Below, piece by piece: positions 55,292 through 63,307 of a stretch of DNA of 64,000 bases. Both the position numbers and the translations under genes were made by a program. Every line of letters starts with the position of its first letter. Position 1 is the first letter of the stretch. The DNA comes from an uncultured Bacteroidales bacterium (GTDB lineage Bacteria; Bacteroidota; Bacteroidia; Bacteroidales; F082). The notes under the pieces are model-generated. The model ran no database searches. It had not been told where the DNA came from and saw nothing but the letters and a program-made list of their open reading frames with translations. Location of the stretch: assembly GCA_900315175.1 (NCBI GenBank), contig OMYA01000002.1:62001-126000 (forward strand), given 5' to 3'.

Positions 55292-57193
55292 ATGAATACA
55301 GGTACAATTGGTGTCAAAACGGAAAACATTTTTCCGGTGATTAAAAAGTTTTTATACTCGGAAAACGAGATATTTTTACGTGAGATAATAAGCAATGCCG
55401 TCGATGCCACACAGAAGCTGAAAACTTTAGCATCTGCTGGCGAATTCAACGGCGAGCTAGGCGATTTGACAGTACGCGTGGAGGTCGACAAGAAGAAAAA
55501 GACCATCACCGTGCGCGACAACGGCATCGGCATGACAGAGGCTGAAGTCGACAAATACATCAACCAGATAGCATTCTCAGGCGCCACCGAGTTCGTGGAG
55601 AAATTCAAGACCAACAGCGAGGCTGAAGCTGCCAACATAATCGGACATTTTGGCTTGGGCTTCTATTCCGCCTTCATGGTCTCTTCTAAAGTTTCTTTAA
55701 TCACTAAGTCATACACCCAAGGCGCTGACGAGAAAGGCGTGATCTGGGAATGCGACGGCTCGCCTGAGTACACTATGACCCCTATCGCCAAGGGCAACCG
55801 CGGAACAGACGTAATCCTTTATATCGCTGACGATTGCGCCGACTTCCTCGAAGAAAGCAAGATACGCGAGCTACTCAACAAATACTGCAAATTCATGTCG
55901 GTGCCGATTCAGTTTGGCACAAAGAAGGTGCAGGAGCCTGTCGAAGGCGAGACCGACAAAGACGGCAAGCCGAAGACAAAAGAGGTCGAGAAGCCTTGGA
56001 TTATCAACGACGTGGCACCACTTTGGAAAAAAGCCCCGTCGACCATCGAGGACAAGGAATACAACGAGTTTTATCACACACTGTATCCGATGAACTTCAC
56101 AGAGCCGATGTTCCACATCCATCTGAACGTCGACTACCCGTTCAACCTCACCGGAATCCTTTATTTCCCTAAGATTTCCAACCGCTACGAATTCCAGCGC
56201 AACAAAATCCAGCTCTACTGCAACGAGGTGTTCGTCACCGATTCCGTAGAGGGTATCTTGCCAGATTTCTTAAGTCTTCTGCACGGCGTCATCGACTCAC
56301 CCGACATACCGTTGAACGTGAGCCGTTCGTTCCTGCAAAACGACCAGAACGTGAAGAAAATCTCGTCTTATATTACTAAAAAGGTGGCGGAAAAACTCGA
56401 GGAGCTCTTCAAGAAAGACCACGAGGACTACGAGAAGAAATGGGACGACATCAAGATTTTCATCGTTTACGGCATGATTGCCGACCCTAAATTCTTCGAA
56501 AGAGCCGAAAAATTTATGCTTTTCAAGGATACTGACGGCAAATATTACACCATCGAGGAATATAAAAAATTAATTGAGGAAAATCAGAAAAACAAAGACG
56601 GAAATGTCGTATATTTGTACGCGACAAATCTTGATGAGCAATACACAAACATCGAAAAGGCCAAGGAGCGCGGCTACAATGTCCTGATGCTCGACGGAAT
56701 GCTCGATTCGCACTTCATCAGCACGTTTGAACAGAAGTTTGAGCACACCTCGTTTGCGAGAGTCGACTCCAACACCATCGACAAACTCATTGAGAAAGAA
56801 GACGTCAAGAAAGACTCTAAGCTCGACGACAAACAGAAGGAAGAGGTGAAGAAAGCCTTTGAGGACATCATCGACAAGACGCACTTCAACGTGGAGTTCA
56901 GCACTTTGGACGAAAAGGAGGCTCCTGTCGAGATTATCCAAAACGAGTGGATGCGCCGTTACAAGGAGATGAACCAGATGGGCGGAATGCCGATGTGGGG
57001 CGACATGCCAGACAACTACACCCTGATGCTCAACACCAACAACGCAGCCATCGCCACATTGCCCGACAAGCCGGAAGATGAGAGAAAAACCATTATCAAC
57101 CAGCTGTACGACCTCGCAAGATTGTCGAAAAATTTGTTAAAGGGAAAAGAATTGAGCGAATTTATTACAAGGAACTTTAACACAATTGGATGA
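55292..57193 (+). CDS. htpG: Molecular chaperone HtpG (Hsp90)
   Basis: 633 residues. The GHKL ATPase motifs are all visible: 'EIFLREIISNAVDATQKL' (motif N), 'VRDNGIGMTEAEVDKYI' (DNGIGM) and 'IIGHFGLGFYSAFMV'. The middle domain has 'LNVSRSFLQNDQNVKKIS', with the catalytic Arg. ATP-dependent cytoplasmic chaperone. No consensus promoter is seen because the palindromic element occupies the upstream region. Confidence 0.97.
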   Translation: MNTGTIGVKTENIFPVIKKFLYSENEIFLREIISNAVDATQKLKTLASAGEFNGELGDLTVRVEVDKKKKTITVRDNGIGMTEAEVDKYINQIAFSGATEFVEKFKTNSEAEAANIIGHFGLGFYSAFMVSSKVSLITKSYTQGADEKGVIWECDGSPEYTMTPIAKGNRGTDVILYIADDCADFLEESKIRELLNKYCKFMSVPIQFGTKKVQEPVEGETDKDGKPKTKEVEKPWIINDVAPLWKKAPSTIEDKEYNEFYHTLYPMNFTEPMFHIHLNVDYPFNLTGILYFPKISNRYEFQRNKIQLYCNEVFVTDSVEGILPDFLSLLHGVIDSPDIPLNVSRSFLQNDQNVKKISSYITKKVAEKLEELFKKDHEDYEKKWDDIKIFIVYGMIADPKFFERAEKFMLFKDTDGKYYTIEEYKKLIEENQKNKDGNVVYLYATNLDEQYTNIEKAKERGYNVLMLDGMLDSHFISTFEQKFEHTSFARVDSNTIDKLIEKEDVKKDSKLDDKQKEEVKKAFEDIIDKTHFNVEFSTLDEKEAPVEIIQNEWMRRYKEMNQMGGMPMWGDMPDNYTLMLNTNNAAIATLPDKPEDERKTIINQLYDLARLSKNLLKGKELSEFITRNFNTIG

Positions 57194-57219
57194 GATTCCT
57201 CACTTTGTTCGGAATGACA
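57192..57219. repeat. Half copy of the palindromic dispersed element
   Basis: GAGATTCCTCACTTTGTTCG then GAATGAC resembles the right arm of copies 1 and 2. It starts within the last codons of htpG, supplies the stop region and lies before lemA. Confidence 0.6.
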
Positions 57220-57248
57220 GAATAGGTATTAATTTAAATTATAAGAAA

Positions 57249-57842
57249 ATGAAAAAGAAAGGCTTAATCACAATCATCATTGTCGTAGTGGTAGTTTTAG
57301 CCATCTACGCTTGGATTAAAGGTTCATACAACGGCATGGTTCAGCGTCAGGAAGGCGTTGAGGCTCAATGGGCTCAGGTGGAGAACGTATATCAGCGTCG
57401 TGCCGACCTCATCCCTAACCTCGTGTTGACAGTAAAAGGCTATGCGTCACACGAAGCGAACACGCTGAAAGAAGTCATCGAGGCTCGTGCCAAAGCAACA
57501 AGCGTCACCATCGACCCAAGCAACATCTCGCCTGAGCAACTCGCACAGTTCCAGGAAGCTCAAGACAATCTGTCAGGTGCATTGTCAAGACTTCTTGTCA
57601 ACATGGAGCGTTACCCTGAATTGAAGGCCAACGAGAACTTCATGGCGTTGCAGTCACAACTTGAAGGCACTGAGAACCGCATCACGGTGGAACGCCAGAA
57701 ATTCAACGAGTCGGCAAGGAATTACAACCAGTATATCAGGATGTTCCCACGCAACATCATCGCAGGAATGTTCGATTTCGAGAAAGTCGGATATTTCAAG
57801 GCACAGGCAGGAGCTGATACAGCACCAAAAGTTGAATTCTAA
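57249..57842 (+). CDS. lemA: LemA family protein
   Basis: 197 residues from the ATG at 57249 (MKKKGLITIIIVVVVVLAIY); the longer frame start lies in repeat-derived sequence. One N-terminal membrane anchor, then a helical LemA domain ('QVENVYQRRADLIPNLVLTV', 'NRITVERQKFNESARNYNQY', 'FPRNIIAGMF'). Usually paired with a TPM-domain protein, as here. Role in the envelope unresolved. Confidence 0.92.
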   Translation: MKKKGLITIIIVVVVVLAIYAWIKGSYNGMVQRQEGVEAQWAQVENVYQRRADLIPNLVLTVKGYASHEANTLKEVIEARAKATSVTIDPSNISPEQLAQFQEAQDNLSGALSRLLVNMERYPELKANENFMALQSQLEGTENRITVERQKFNESARNYNQYIRMFPRNIIAGMFDFEKVGYFKAQAGADTAPKVEF

Positions 57843-58678
57843 TGATGATGACAAAACATAAAACAACCTGTTGGGACAAGGCTTTCCTTGTCCTTACAGG
57901 TTTATTGCTACTTGCAAACATAGGTTTTGCACAGAAAATCCCCGCAAGGCCTAACCCTCCGCGTCTTGTCAACGACTTCGCCGACATCTTAAGCAACAAG
58001 GAGGAAAACGCCTTGGAACGCAAGCTTGTGGCTTATAGTGACAGCACATCCACTCAGATCTGCGTGGTCACTGTATTGAGCTTAAACGGCACCACGTCTG
58101 ATGATTTCGCCTATCAGATTGGCGAGAAATGGGGTGTCGGAACAAAAAACAACAACGGCGTTGTGATACTTGTGAAACCTAAAACGGCCGATGAGCTGGG
58201 CGACGTCTCGATACAGGTGGGCTATGGCATGGAGCCATACGTCACCGATGCAGTCAACTATGGCATCCGCACCAAGGAGATGATTCCCGCCTTCAAGGAG
58301 GGCGATTATTACAGAGGCATCGACAACGCTGTAAACGCTATCATCGGGCTGGCGTCGGGAGCTTACAAAAGCGACAGATACACCGGCAACAGCGATGACG
58401 ACTTTGTCGGCGTGATGGTGGTGTTTTTCGCCCTTGTCTTTGTGATATTGCTAATCAGCGCATCACGCAAAGGAGGCAACAAAGGAGGCAACGGCTCTTC
58501 AGGCAGCAGAATGGGCTTCTGGGAAGGATTGTTCCTCGGCAGCATGATGTCGAGAGGCGGCAGAAGCAACGGCAGCTCTTGGGGCGGCGGCTCTTGGGGC
58601 GGCGGGCACAGCTCGGGTGGCTTCGGAGGCTTCGGCGGCGGTCACTTCGGCGGCGGCGGCGGCTCATCAAAATGGTGA
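57842..58678 (+). CDS. TPM-domain membrane protein (YgcG-like)
   Basis: 278 residues. Signal or membrane segment about 12-31, TPM domain about 38-180 ('RLVNDFADILSNKEENALER', 'QICVVTVLSLNG', 'GVGTKNNNGVVILV', 'VSIQVGYGMEPYVTD'), a membrane helix at about 188-206, and a Gly/Ser-rich tail ending in repeated GGG blocks. It faces the periplasm. TAATG overlap with lemA; three consecutive ATGs (57842, 57845, 57848) are possible starts. Confidence 0.9.
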   Translation: MMMTKHKTTCWDKAFLVLTGLLLLANIGFAQKIPARPNPPRLVNDFADILSNKEENALERKLVAYSDSTSTQICVVTVLSLNGTTSDDFAYQIGEKWGVGTKNNNGVVILVKPKTADELGDVSIQVGYGMEPYVTDAVNYGIRTKEMIPAFKEGDYYRGIDNAVNAIIGLASGAYKSDRYTGNSDDDFVGVMVVFFALVFVILLISASRKGGNKGGNGSSGSRMGFWEGLFLGSMMSRGGRSNGSSWGGGSWGGGHSSGGFGGFGGGHFGGGGGSSKW

Positions 58679-58679
58679 T

Positions 58680-58774
58680 GCTCCCTACGGTCGCAATGTG
58701 ATAGCCTTTGGCTAATTTGTGCGCTAACGCGCAATGTGTGACCTGACGGTCTATTTGATTAATTTGTTTAAATA
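58680..58774. repeat. Hairpin-rich repeat block left of the four-helix-bundle gene
   Basis: A series of mini-palindromes (TAGCCTTTGGCTA, GCGCTAACGCGC, GACCTGACGGTC) separated by CAATGTG or AATTTGTG words. Two segments recur inverted on the right side of the next gene: CTCCCTACGGTCG here versus CGACCGCAGGGAG at 59133-59145, and GATTAATTTGTTTAAAT here versus ATTTAAACAAATTATC at 59203-59218. Confidence 0.6.
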
Positions 58775-58784
58775 ACCAAATGAT

Positions 58785-59129
58785 ATGAAACAAGAGAATA
58801 AAATATTAGATTTGAGCATAGAATTTGCGTTAGAGATTATAAAATTTTGTGAAAAACTTGATATATTAAACAAATTTGTAATTTCCAAACAATTATTAAG
58901 ATCTGGTACATCAATTGGAGCAAACATTCATGAAGCACAATCTCCTGAAAGTAAGAATGATTTTATACATAAATTAAAAATATCACACAAAGAAGCAGTT
59001 GAAACAAAATATTGGTTAATACTATGTGATCAATCAGAAAAGTATCCATCAACAAAAGAATTACAAGATAAATTAAAAAATATATTAAATCTAATAAGTT
59101 ACATAATATATAAATCATCAAAGAATTAA
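58785..59129 (+). CDS. Four-helix-bundle protein (23S rRNA intervening-sequence protein family)
   Basis: 114 residues: 'LDLSIEFALEIIKFCEKL', 'ISKQLLRSGTSIGANIHEAQ', 'DFIHKLKISHKEAVETKYWL'. The 'RSGTSIGANIxEA' core is diagnostic of this family (once called S23), which is found in rRNA intervening sequences and scattered in genomes; the function is not settled. The gene is far more AT-rich than its neighbours (AAA, ATA, TTA codons) and is flanked by repeat blocks, both suggesting acquisition by transfer. Confidence 0.9.
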   Translation: MKQENKILDLSIEFALEIIKFCEKLDILNKFVISKQLLRSGTSIGANIHEAQSPESKNDFIHKLKISHKEAVETKYWLILCDQSEKYPSTKELQDKLKNILNLISYIIYKSSKN

Positions 59130-59132
59130 TTA

Positions 59133-59218
59133 CGACCGCAGGGAGTAACACATTTTGCGAAGCAACACATTTTGCGAAGCAACACATTTACGAAGTAACA
59201 CATTTAAACAAATTATCA
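59133..59218. repeat. 17-bp tandem repeat block right of the four-helix-bundle gene
   Basis: After CGACCGCAGGGAG come near-identical units AACACATTTTGCGAAGC (two full, two shortened by one base or truncated), then ATTTAAACAAATTATC running into the next ATG. The words are inverted relatives of the left block. Confidence 0.7.
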
Positions 59219-59890
59219 ATGATACCAATAATTAAAATCAATAACGGTTCCGTTTTTCAACACGATAGATTAATAATTAACAATATCAATCTTGAAATAA
59301 CTGAGGGTGAATTCGTGTATCTCATCGGAAGAAGCGGCTCCGGAAAATCATCGTTATTAAAGACGTTATACGCTGATTTACCAGCAAAAGACGGCAGTTT
59401 CAGAATCGCAGGCTACGACTTATGCAACCTGAAACGAAAAGACATCCCGATGCTGAGACGTAATATCGGCATCGTCTTCCAGGATTTCCAGTTGCTTTAC
59501 GACAGAAACGTGGAGCAAAACCTCTCTTTCGTGCTGAAAGCCACTGGCTGGGAAGACGAAAACAGCATCAACAAGCGTATCGACGAAGTGCTGCAACTCG
59601 TTGGCCTTCAAGGCAAAAGGAAGTCGATGCCGCATCAGCTTTCGGGCGGCGAGCAGCAGAGCGTGGCAATAGCGAGAGCTCTCCTCAACCGGCCGAATGT
59701 CATTTTGGCAGACGAGCCGACAGGCAACCTCGACCCTGAGACGACAAACGACATCATGAAACTCCTCATGAAGATTCGCGACAACGGCACCACCATACTG
59801 ATGGCTACCCACAACTATAACCTTATTTTGAAATATCCTTCACGCGTGATAAGCTGCGCTAACGGCACAATCACCGAATCAGCCAAGTAA
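59219..59890 (+). CDS. ftsE: FtsE-like ABC transporter ATP-binding protein
   Basis: 223 residues. Walker A GRSGSGKSS, Q-loop 'IGIVFQDFQLLYDRNVEQNL', signature 'HQLSGGEQQSVAIARAL', Walker B 'VILADEPTGNLD', H-loop 'MATHNY'. The 'FQLL' and 'GGEQQ' context is FtsE-like, so a role in septal peptidoglycan hydrolysis control with FtsX is likely, but ftsX is not adjacent. Its 3' end overlaps the convergent glycosyltransferase by 12 bases. Confidence 0.8.
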   Translation: MIPIIKINNGSVFQHDRLIINNINLEITEGEFVYLIGRSGSGKSSLLKTLYADLPAKDGSFRIAGYDLCNLKRKDIPMLRRNIGIVFQDFQLLYDRNVEQNLSFVLKATGWEDENSINKRIDEVLQLVGLQGKRKSMPHQLSGGEQQSVAIARALLNRPNVILADEPTGNLDPETTNDIMKLLMKIRDNGTTILMATHNYNLILKYPSRVISCANGTITESAK

Positions 59891-61006
59891 CTCCACGAGT
59901 TTGTCGGTGGCACGCGAAGGGTTGTAGAAAGCGTCCATCCTACTCTTCCTAATCTCGACCTGCTCCTCGACGAAAGGCTTCGTCATAAGGTCGGCAACTA
60001 CGGTCTTCATCTCGTCGGCAGTATTTGCCACAATACATAAGTCGTTGATATCCAATCCTTCAACCATCTTATCATTAACTACACAATAACGACCGTTAAA
60101 TAAAGCGTTCAACAATTTCAGCTTCAATCCTGTCGACTGGGCTGTAACCAGAATATTTATTTGCGCATTACGGATAAGCTCCTGCAAAACATCGTCTTCC
60201 GGATTCTCAATAAGCTCAATATTACGCTCATTTTCAATGAGTTTCACCAGATAACGTGGCGGATTCATGCCAGCAATCTTCAATTTGATGTCAGAGCCTT
60301 TAAACACCTCTTTTATCAGGAATTCTGCAGCATTATAATTCTCCGAAATGTCAAGTTTTCCGTGGTAAAGCACAAAATCACCCTGGCCTTCAAGCACATC
60401 CACCTTATCGAAGCCGGCGTATGCCGGAATCAGGTACACATTATCGAATTTCTGCTTGAAATATTCGTAATCTTTGTTGGAAATGGCAAGAACTCCTGTG
60501 GCTTTCGCCAAAATCGCCTCGAATTTGCGCAACTTTCTCGACTCTATCTTCAAAAAATGCTTCTTCCTCAGGTTTTTCTCGGTCTCCGCCAGATATTGGT
60601 AATAATCGTGCTCAACGTTATGCGAGCGCACAAAAATCCTACGCCCCTTCATCCTCGGGTCGAGAAGCACACCGCACGAATGCAGTCCTTCAAGGATTAT
60701 CGGATAGTCGTCTTTCAGCAAATCCTGAATCAAATCCTCTGATATTCTGGAAGTTACGATATATGGAATTTTGCTGAAAGCTTTCCAAAACGACATATCG
60801 CGTTTGTAATACTGAGTCGTTTCGCAAAGAGCCTCGAGACGTTCGGAATGCTCCCTGCCGTATTCGAAACAATGGAAATGCACTTTGAGGCCTCGTTCAA
60901 CGAGAGCTTTAAGCTTGAAAAACACGTCGATGACACCGCCGTAATTTACGGGGCATGGAATATCAAAGCTAACGATATGTATATGATTATCGGACGTATT
61001 TTTCAT
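59879..61006 (-). CDS. GT-B type glycosyltransferase A
   Basis: 375 residues, cytoplasmic, no signal peptide. N-terminal Rossmann half starts 'IHIVSFDIPCPVNYGGVIDV'; an interdomain segment carries 'FVRSHNVEHDYYQYLA'; the C-terminal half includes 'FVLYHGKLDISENYNAAEFL' and 'VTAQSTGLKLKLLNALFNGR', the usual nucleotide-sugar binding layout of GT4-like enzymes. Its start overlaps the end of glycosyltransferase B by 20 bases. Probably envelope polysaccharide or lipid glycosylation; the substrate is unknown. Confidence 0.8.
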   Translation of the reverse strand: MKNTSDNHIHIVSFDIPCPVNYGGVIDVFFKLKALVERGLKVHFHCFEYGREHSERLEALCETTQYYKRDMSFWKAFSKIPYIVTSRISEDLIQDLLKDDYPIILEGLHSCGVLLDPRMKGRRIFVRSHNVEHDYYQYLAETEKNLRKKHFLKIESRKLRKFEAILAKATGVLAISNKDYEYFKQKFDNVYLIPAYAGFDKVDVLEGQGDFVLYHGKLDISENYNAAEFLIKEVFKGSDIKLKIAGMNPPRYLVKLIENERNIELIENPEDDVLQELIRNAQINILVTAQSTGLKLKLLNALFNGRYCVVNDKMVEGLDINDLCIVANTADEMKTVVADLMTKPFVEEQVEIRKSRMDAFYNPSRATDKLVELLG

Positions 61007-62114
61007 AGATTCTCAACAAGACTCCCTCTTCATTTTCCCAACAGAGATCTTGCGCTGCAAAGATAAGATTATTTTTCCATTCAGACACAATCTTTTCGTC
61101 ACCCAACGCATTTTTAATCGTTTCAGCAATGGTTTTGGACTCGTGATTTTCGATGAAAGTGCCTATGTTATAATGAGTTATGATTCTTTCAATCTCAGTG
61201 AGATGCGAAGCGATTACAGGCACTCCAGCCTGGATATAATCGAACAACTTGTTAGGCAGACTGAAACGGTAATTCAGATTTGTGTCCTTGTCGAGGGTGA
61301 AACCGAACTCCGCCAGCTGCGTTATCGCCATCATTTTCTGATAAGGCATACGAGGGAAAAACTTCACTCGGTCGTCCCAATTGTTGACTGCCACTTTTTC
61401 TTTAAGGATTGGAAGCACATCTCCCCCACCGATTATAACTAATTGACAATCATCAAGATACGCCATTGCATCGACAAGCTCTTCGGAACCTCTGTGGATG
61501 TTGATTCCTGAGCCTTGAAGCACTAAAACATGCTTTTTGGGGTCAAGCCCGACCTCTTCGCGTGATGCGGGCGCAGGCAGCATTTTCCTCATCGGAATGT
61601 TGCGGATGATATGCACTTTGATGCCGTATTTCTCATGAAAAAGATTCGCAATCGATTGATTTACAGTAATCATCTCAGGCAACTTCGGTACAACATATTC
61701 CTCAATGCGTTTCCAGACACGTTGAACCCTGGGGCGGCTCACCAGCTCGGGCACTTCAGTGAAATATTCATGGCTGTCGTAAATGAGCGGGATGCCTTTA
61801 AGCTTTGAAATCCAATAGTTCGGCAAAAGGGTGTCCAAGTCGTTGGACAACAGGCATTGGCAGCGATGAAACAGCAGAAAAACAAACAGTCGGATATTGA
61901 ACTCGGCATAGAAAAGCGGACCTTTTTCGAACAGCAGTTTCATGCGGTGCGATTTGTAAGGACGCTCGTCCATAGGTGGCGATTTGCGTTGCCGACGCCC
62001 CACAAGAAGCACTTCAAACCCCGCCTTCTGCAAGGTCAGACACGACTTGTTGACACGTTGGTCGGTCACTAAGTCATTGATTACCGATACGATAACACGT
62101 TTCAAAGTGGTCAA
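60987..62114 (-). CDS. GT4-family glycosyltransferase B
   Basis: 375 residues. 'SVINDLVTDQRVNKSCLTLQ' and 'LIYDSHEYFTEVPELVSRPR' at the N-terminal side, 'VLQGSGINIHRGSEELVDAM' and 'FSLPNKLFDYIQAGVPVIAS' in the nucleotide-binding half are typical of GT4. First gene of a two-gene unit with glycosyltransferase A. Divergent from murB; 76 bases separate the starts. Confidence 0.85.
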   Translation of the reverse strand: MTTLKRVIVSVINDLVTDQRVNKSCLTLQKAGFEVLLVGRRQRKSPPMDERPYKSHRMKLLFEKGPLFYAEFNIRLFVFLLFHRCQCLLSNDLDTLLPNYWISKLKGIPLIYDSHEYFTEVPELVSRPRVQRVWKRIEEYVVPKLPEMITVNQSIANLFHEKYGIKVHIIRNIPMRKMLPAPASREEVGLDPKKHVLVLQGSGINIHRGSEELVDAMAYLDDCQLVIIGGGDVLPILKEKVAVNNWDDRVKFFPRMPYQKMMAITQLAEFGFTLDKDTNLNYRFSLPNKLFDYIQAGVPVIASHLTEIERIITHYNIGTFIENHESKTIAETIKNALGDEKIVSEWKNNLIFAAQDLCWENEEGVLLRIYEKYVR

Positions 62115-62146
62115 AATTTCAAGCTATAAAATTACAGATTTTTCCG

Positions 62147-62175
62147 TTGTCGTTTGCAAATTTTCTTTATTTTTG
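62147..62175 (+). promoter_or_regulatory. murB promoter
   Basis: TTG at 62147-62149, 18 bases, TATTTTTG at 62168-62175, 15 bases before the ATG. Confidence 0.6.
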
Positions 62176-62190
62176 AAAAAAATTTCAGAA

Positions 62191-63237
62191 ATGGAGAAGA
62201 ATTTTTCGTTGCGTGAGCTAAATACATTCGGTTTTGATGTTAAGGCGAGGTTTTTTCAAGAGGTAAAATCTTTGGAAGATATCAGCGATTTATTGCAAAA
62301 TCCTGATTTTATCTCCTGTAGGGACGCGACAGTGTCACGTATTAACGACAACACGTCTCGCATCCTAATCTTAAGTGGCGGCAGCAACATACTTTTCTCC
62401 TCTGAGTTTTTCGATGGTTTCGTGGTCCACCCTAACATAAAAGGCATCGAGACGCTTGAAGAGACAGGCGAGACAGTGAAAATTCGTTGTTATAGCGGTG
62501 AGGTATGGAAAGATTTCGTCGATTACACCGTCTCGAGAAACCTCTATGGTTTGGAGAATCTCGCCGACATACCGGGCAAGACCGGAGCCGCGCCGGTGCA
62601 GAACATCGGAGCTTACGGAGCCGAGGTGAAAGATACGATTTATCAGGTGCACACAATCGATCTGACGAATGGTCAAACCAAGGTTTTCAGCAATGAGGAA
62701 TGCCAATTTTCGTATAGAAATTCAATTTTTAAAAAACATAAATCAATCATGATTTATGCCGTCGATTTTGTTTTGAAAAAACACGGTGAATTGAAATTGG
62801 ATTACGGCAACATACGTAATTATCTGGTTAACAACAACATAACCAATCCCACCTTACAGGATGTGGCGACGACGGTGAAGACGATTCGTGCCGAGAAGCT
62901 GCCAGAAGTAGGTGTCGTAGGCAGTGTTGGAAGTTTCTTCCAGAATGCGATAGTAACAACGGATAAATATCTGGAAATCAAGGAATTATATCCAGATGTG
63001 CCGTCTTACCCTGTTGACATCAATTCCGTCAAAATCCCTTCAGGATGGCTCATCGACCGTGCAGGTTGGAAAGGACACCGCGAAAACCATGTCGGCGTGT
63101 GGGACAAGCAGGCACTCGTCTTGGTTCATTATGGCGGTGGCAAACCACAAGAAATCCTGGACTTGATGAAGGAAATCCAGGATTCAGTAAAAGACAAATT
63201 CGGGGTCTGGATAAAACCAGAAGTTAACATCATATAA
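62191..63237 (+). CDS. murB: UDP-N-acetylenolpyruvoylglucosamine reductase
   Basis: 348 residues from the ATG at 62191; the upstream in-frame ATG at 61984 lies within the divergent glycosyltransferase. FAD-binding 'ILILSGGSNILFS' (58-70) and 'GLENLADIPGKTGAAPVQNI', then 'CQFSYRNSIFKK', catalytic-Ser region 'VGSVGSFFQNAIV', and 'RAGWKGHRENHVGVW'. Reduces the MurA product to UDP-MurNAc. Residues about 41-57 (ISCRDATVSRINDNTS) look like an insertion encoded by a palindromic element at 62318-62358. Confidence 0.95.
   Translation: MEKNFSLRELNTFGFDVKARFFQEVKSLEDISDLLQNPDFISCRDATVSRINDNTSRILILSGGSNILFSSEFFDGFVVHPNIKGIETLEETGETVKIRCYSGEVWKDFVDYTVSRNLYGLENLADIPGKTGAAPVQNIGAYGAEVKDTIYQVHTIDLTNGQTKVFSNEECQFSYRNSIFKKHKSIMIYAVDFVLKKHGELKLDYGNIRNYLVNNNITNPTLQDVATTVKTIRAEKLPEVGVVGSVGSFFQNAIVTTDKYLEIKELYPDVPSYPVDINSVKIPSGWLIDRAGWKGHRENHVGVWDKQALVLVHYGGGKPQEILDLMKEIQDSVKDKFGVWIKPEVNII
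62318..62358. repeat. Palindromic element embedded in murB
   Basis: Starts GTAGGGACGCGAC and contains the near-perfect palindrome ACGCGACA-G-TGTCACGT, ending CGTCTC. The outer arms resemble the intergenic GTAGAGACG/CGTCTCTAC family. It is in frame and falls just before the FAD-binding loop, where MurB proteins usually have a short connection. Confidence 0.55.
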
Positions 63238-63240
63238 AAA

Positions 63241-63271
63241 TGTGGAGACGTTCCAGAAAAACATCTCCACA
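63241..63271 (-). terminator. Terminator of pyrD
   Basis: TGTGGAGA (63241-63248) pairs with TCTCCACA (63264-63271). On the minus strand it is followed by TTTTTA, so it ends the pyrD transcript. On the plus strand it starts 3 bases after the murB stop but lacks a T run. Confidence 0.65.
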
Positions 63272-63272
63272 A

Positions 63273-63307
63273 ATTCTCAATTGTCAATTCTCAATTCTCA
63301 ATTCTCA
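63273..63307. repeat. Heptamer tandem repeat ATTCTCA (5 units) overlapping the pyrD stop
   Basis: Units ATTCTCA, ATTGTCA, ATTCTCA, ATTCTCA, ATTCTCA. The last three bases are the complement of the pyrD TGA stop, so the repeat reaches into the coding end. Confidence 0.85.

Noticed and set aside
61984..62190. Extended murB start at 61984
   Set aside because: This would add 69 residues encoded antisense to the divergent glycosyltransferase and ahead of the murB promoter.
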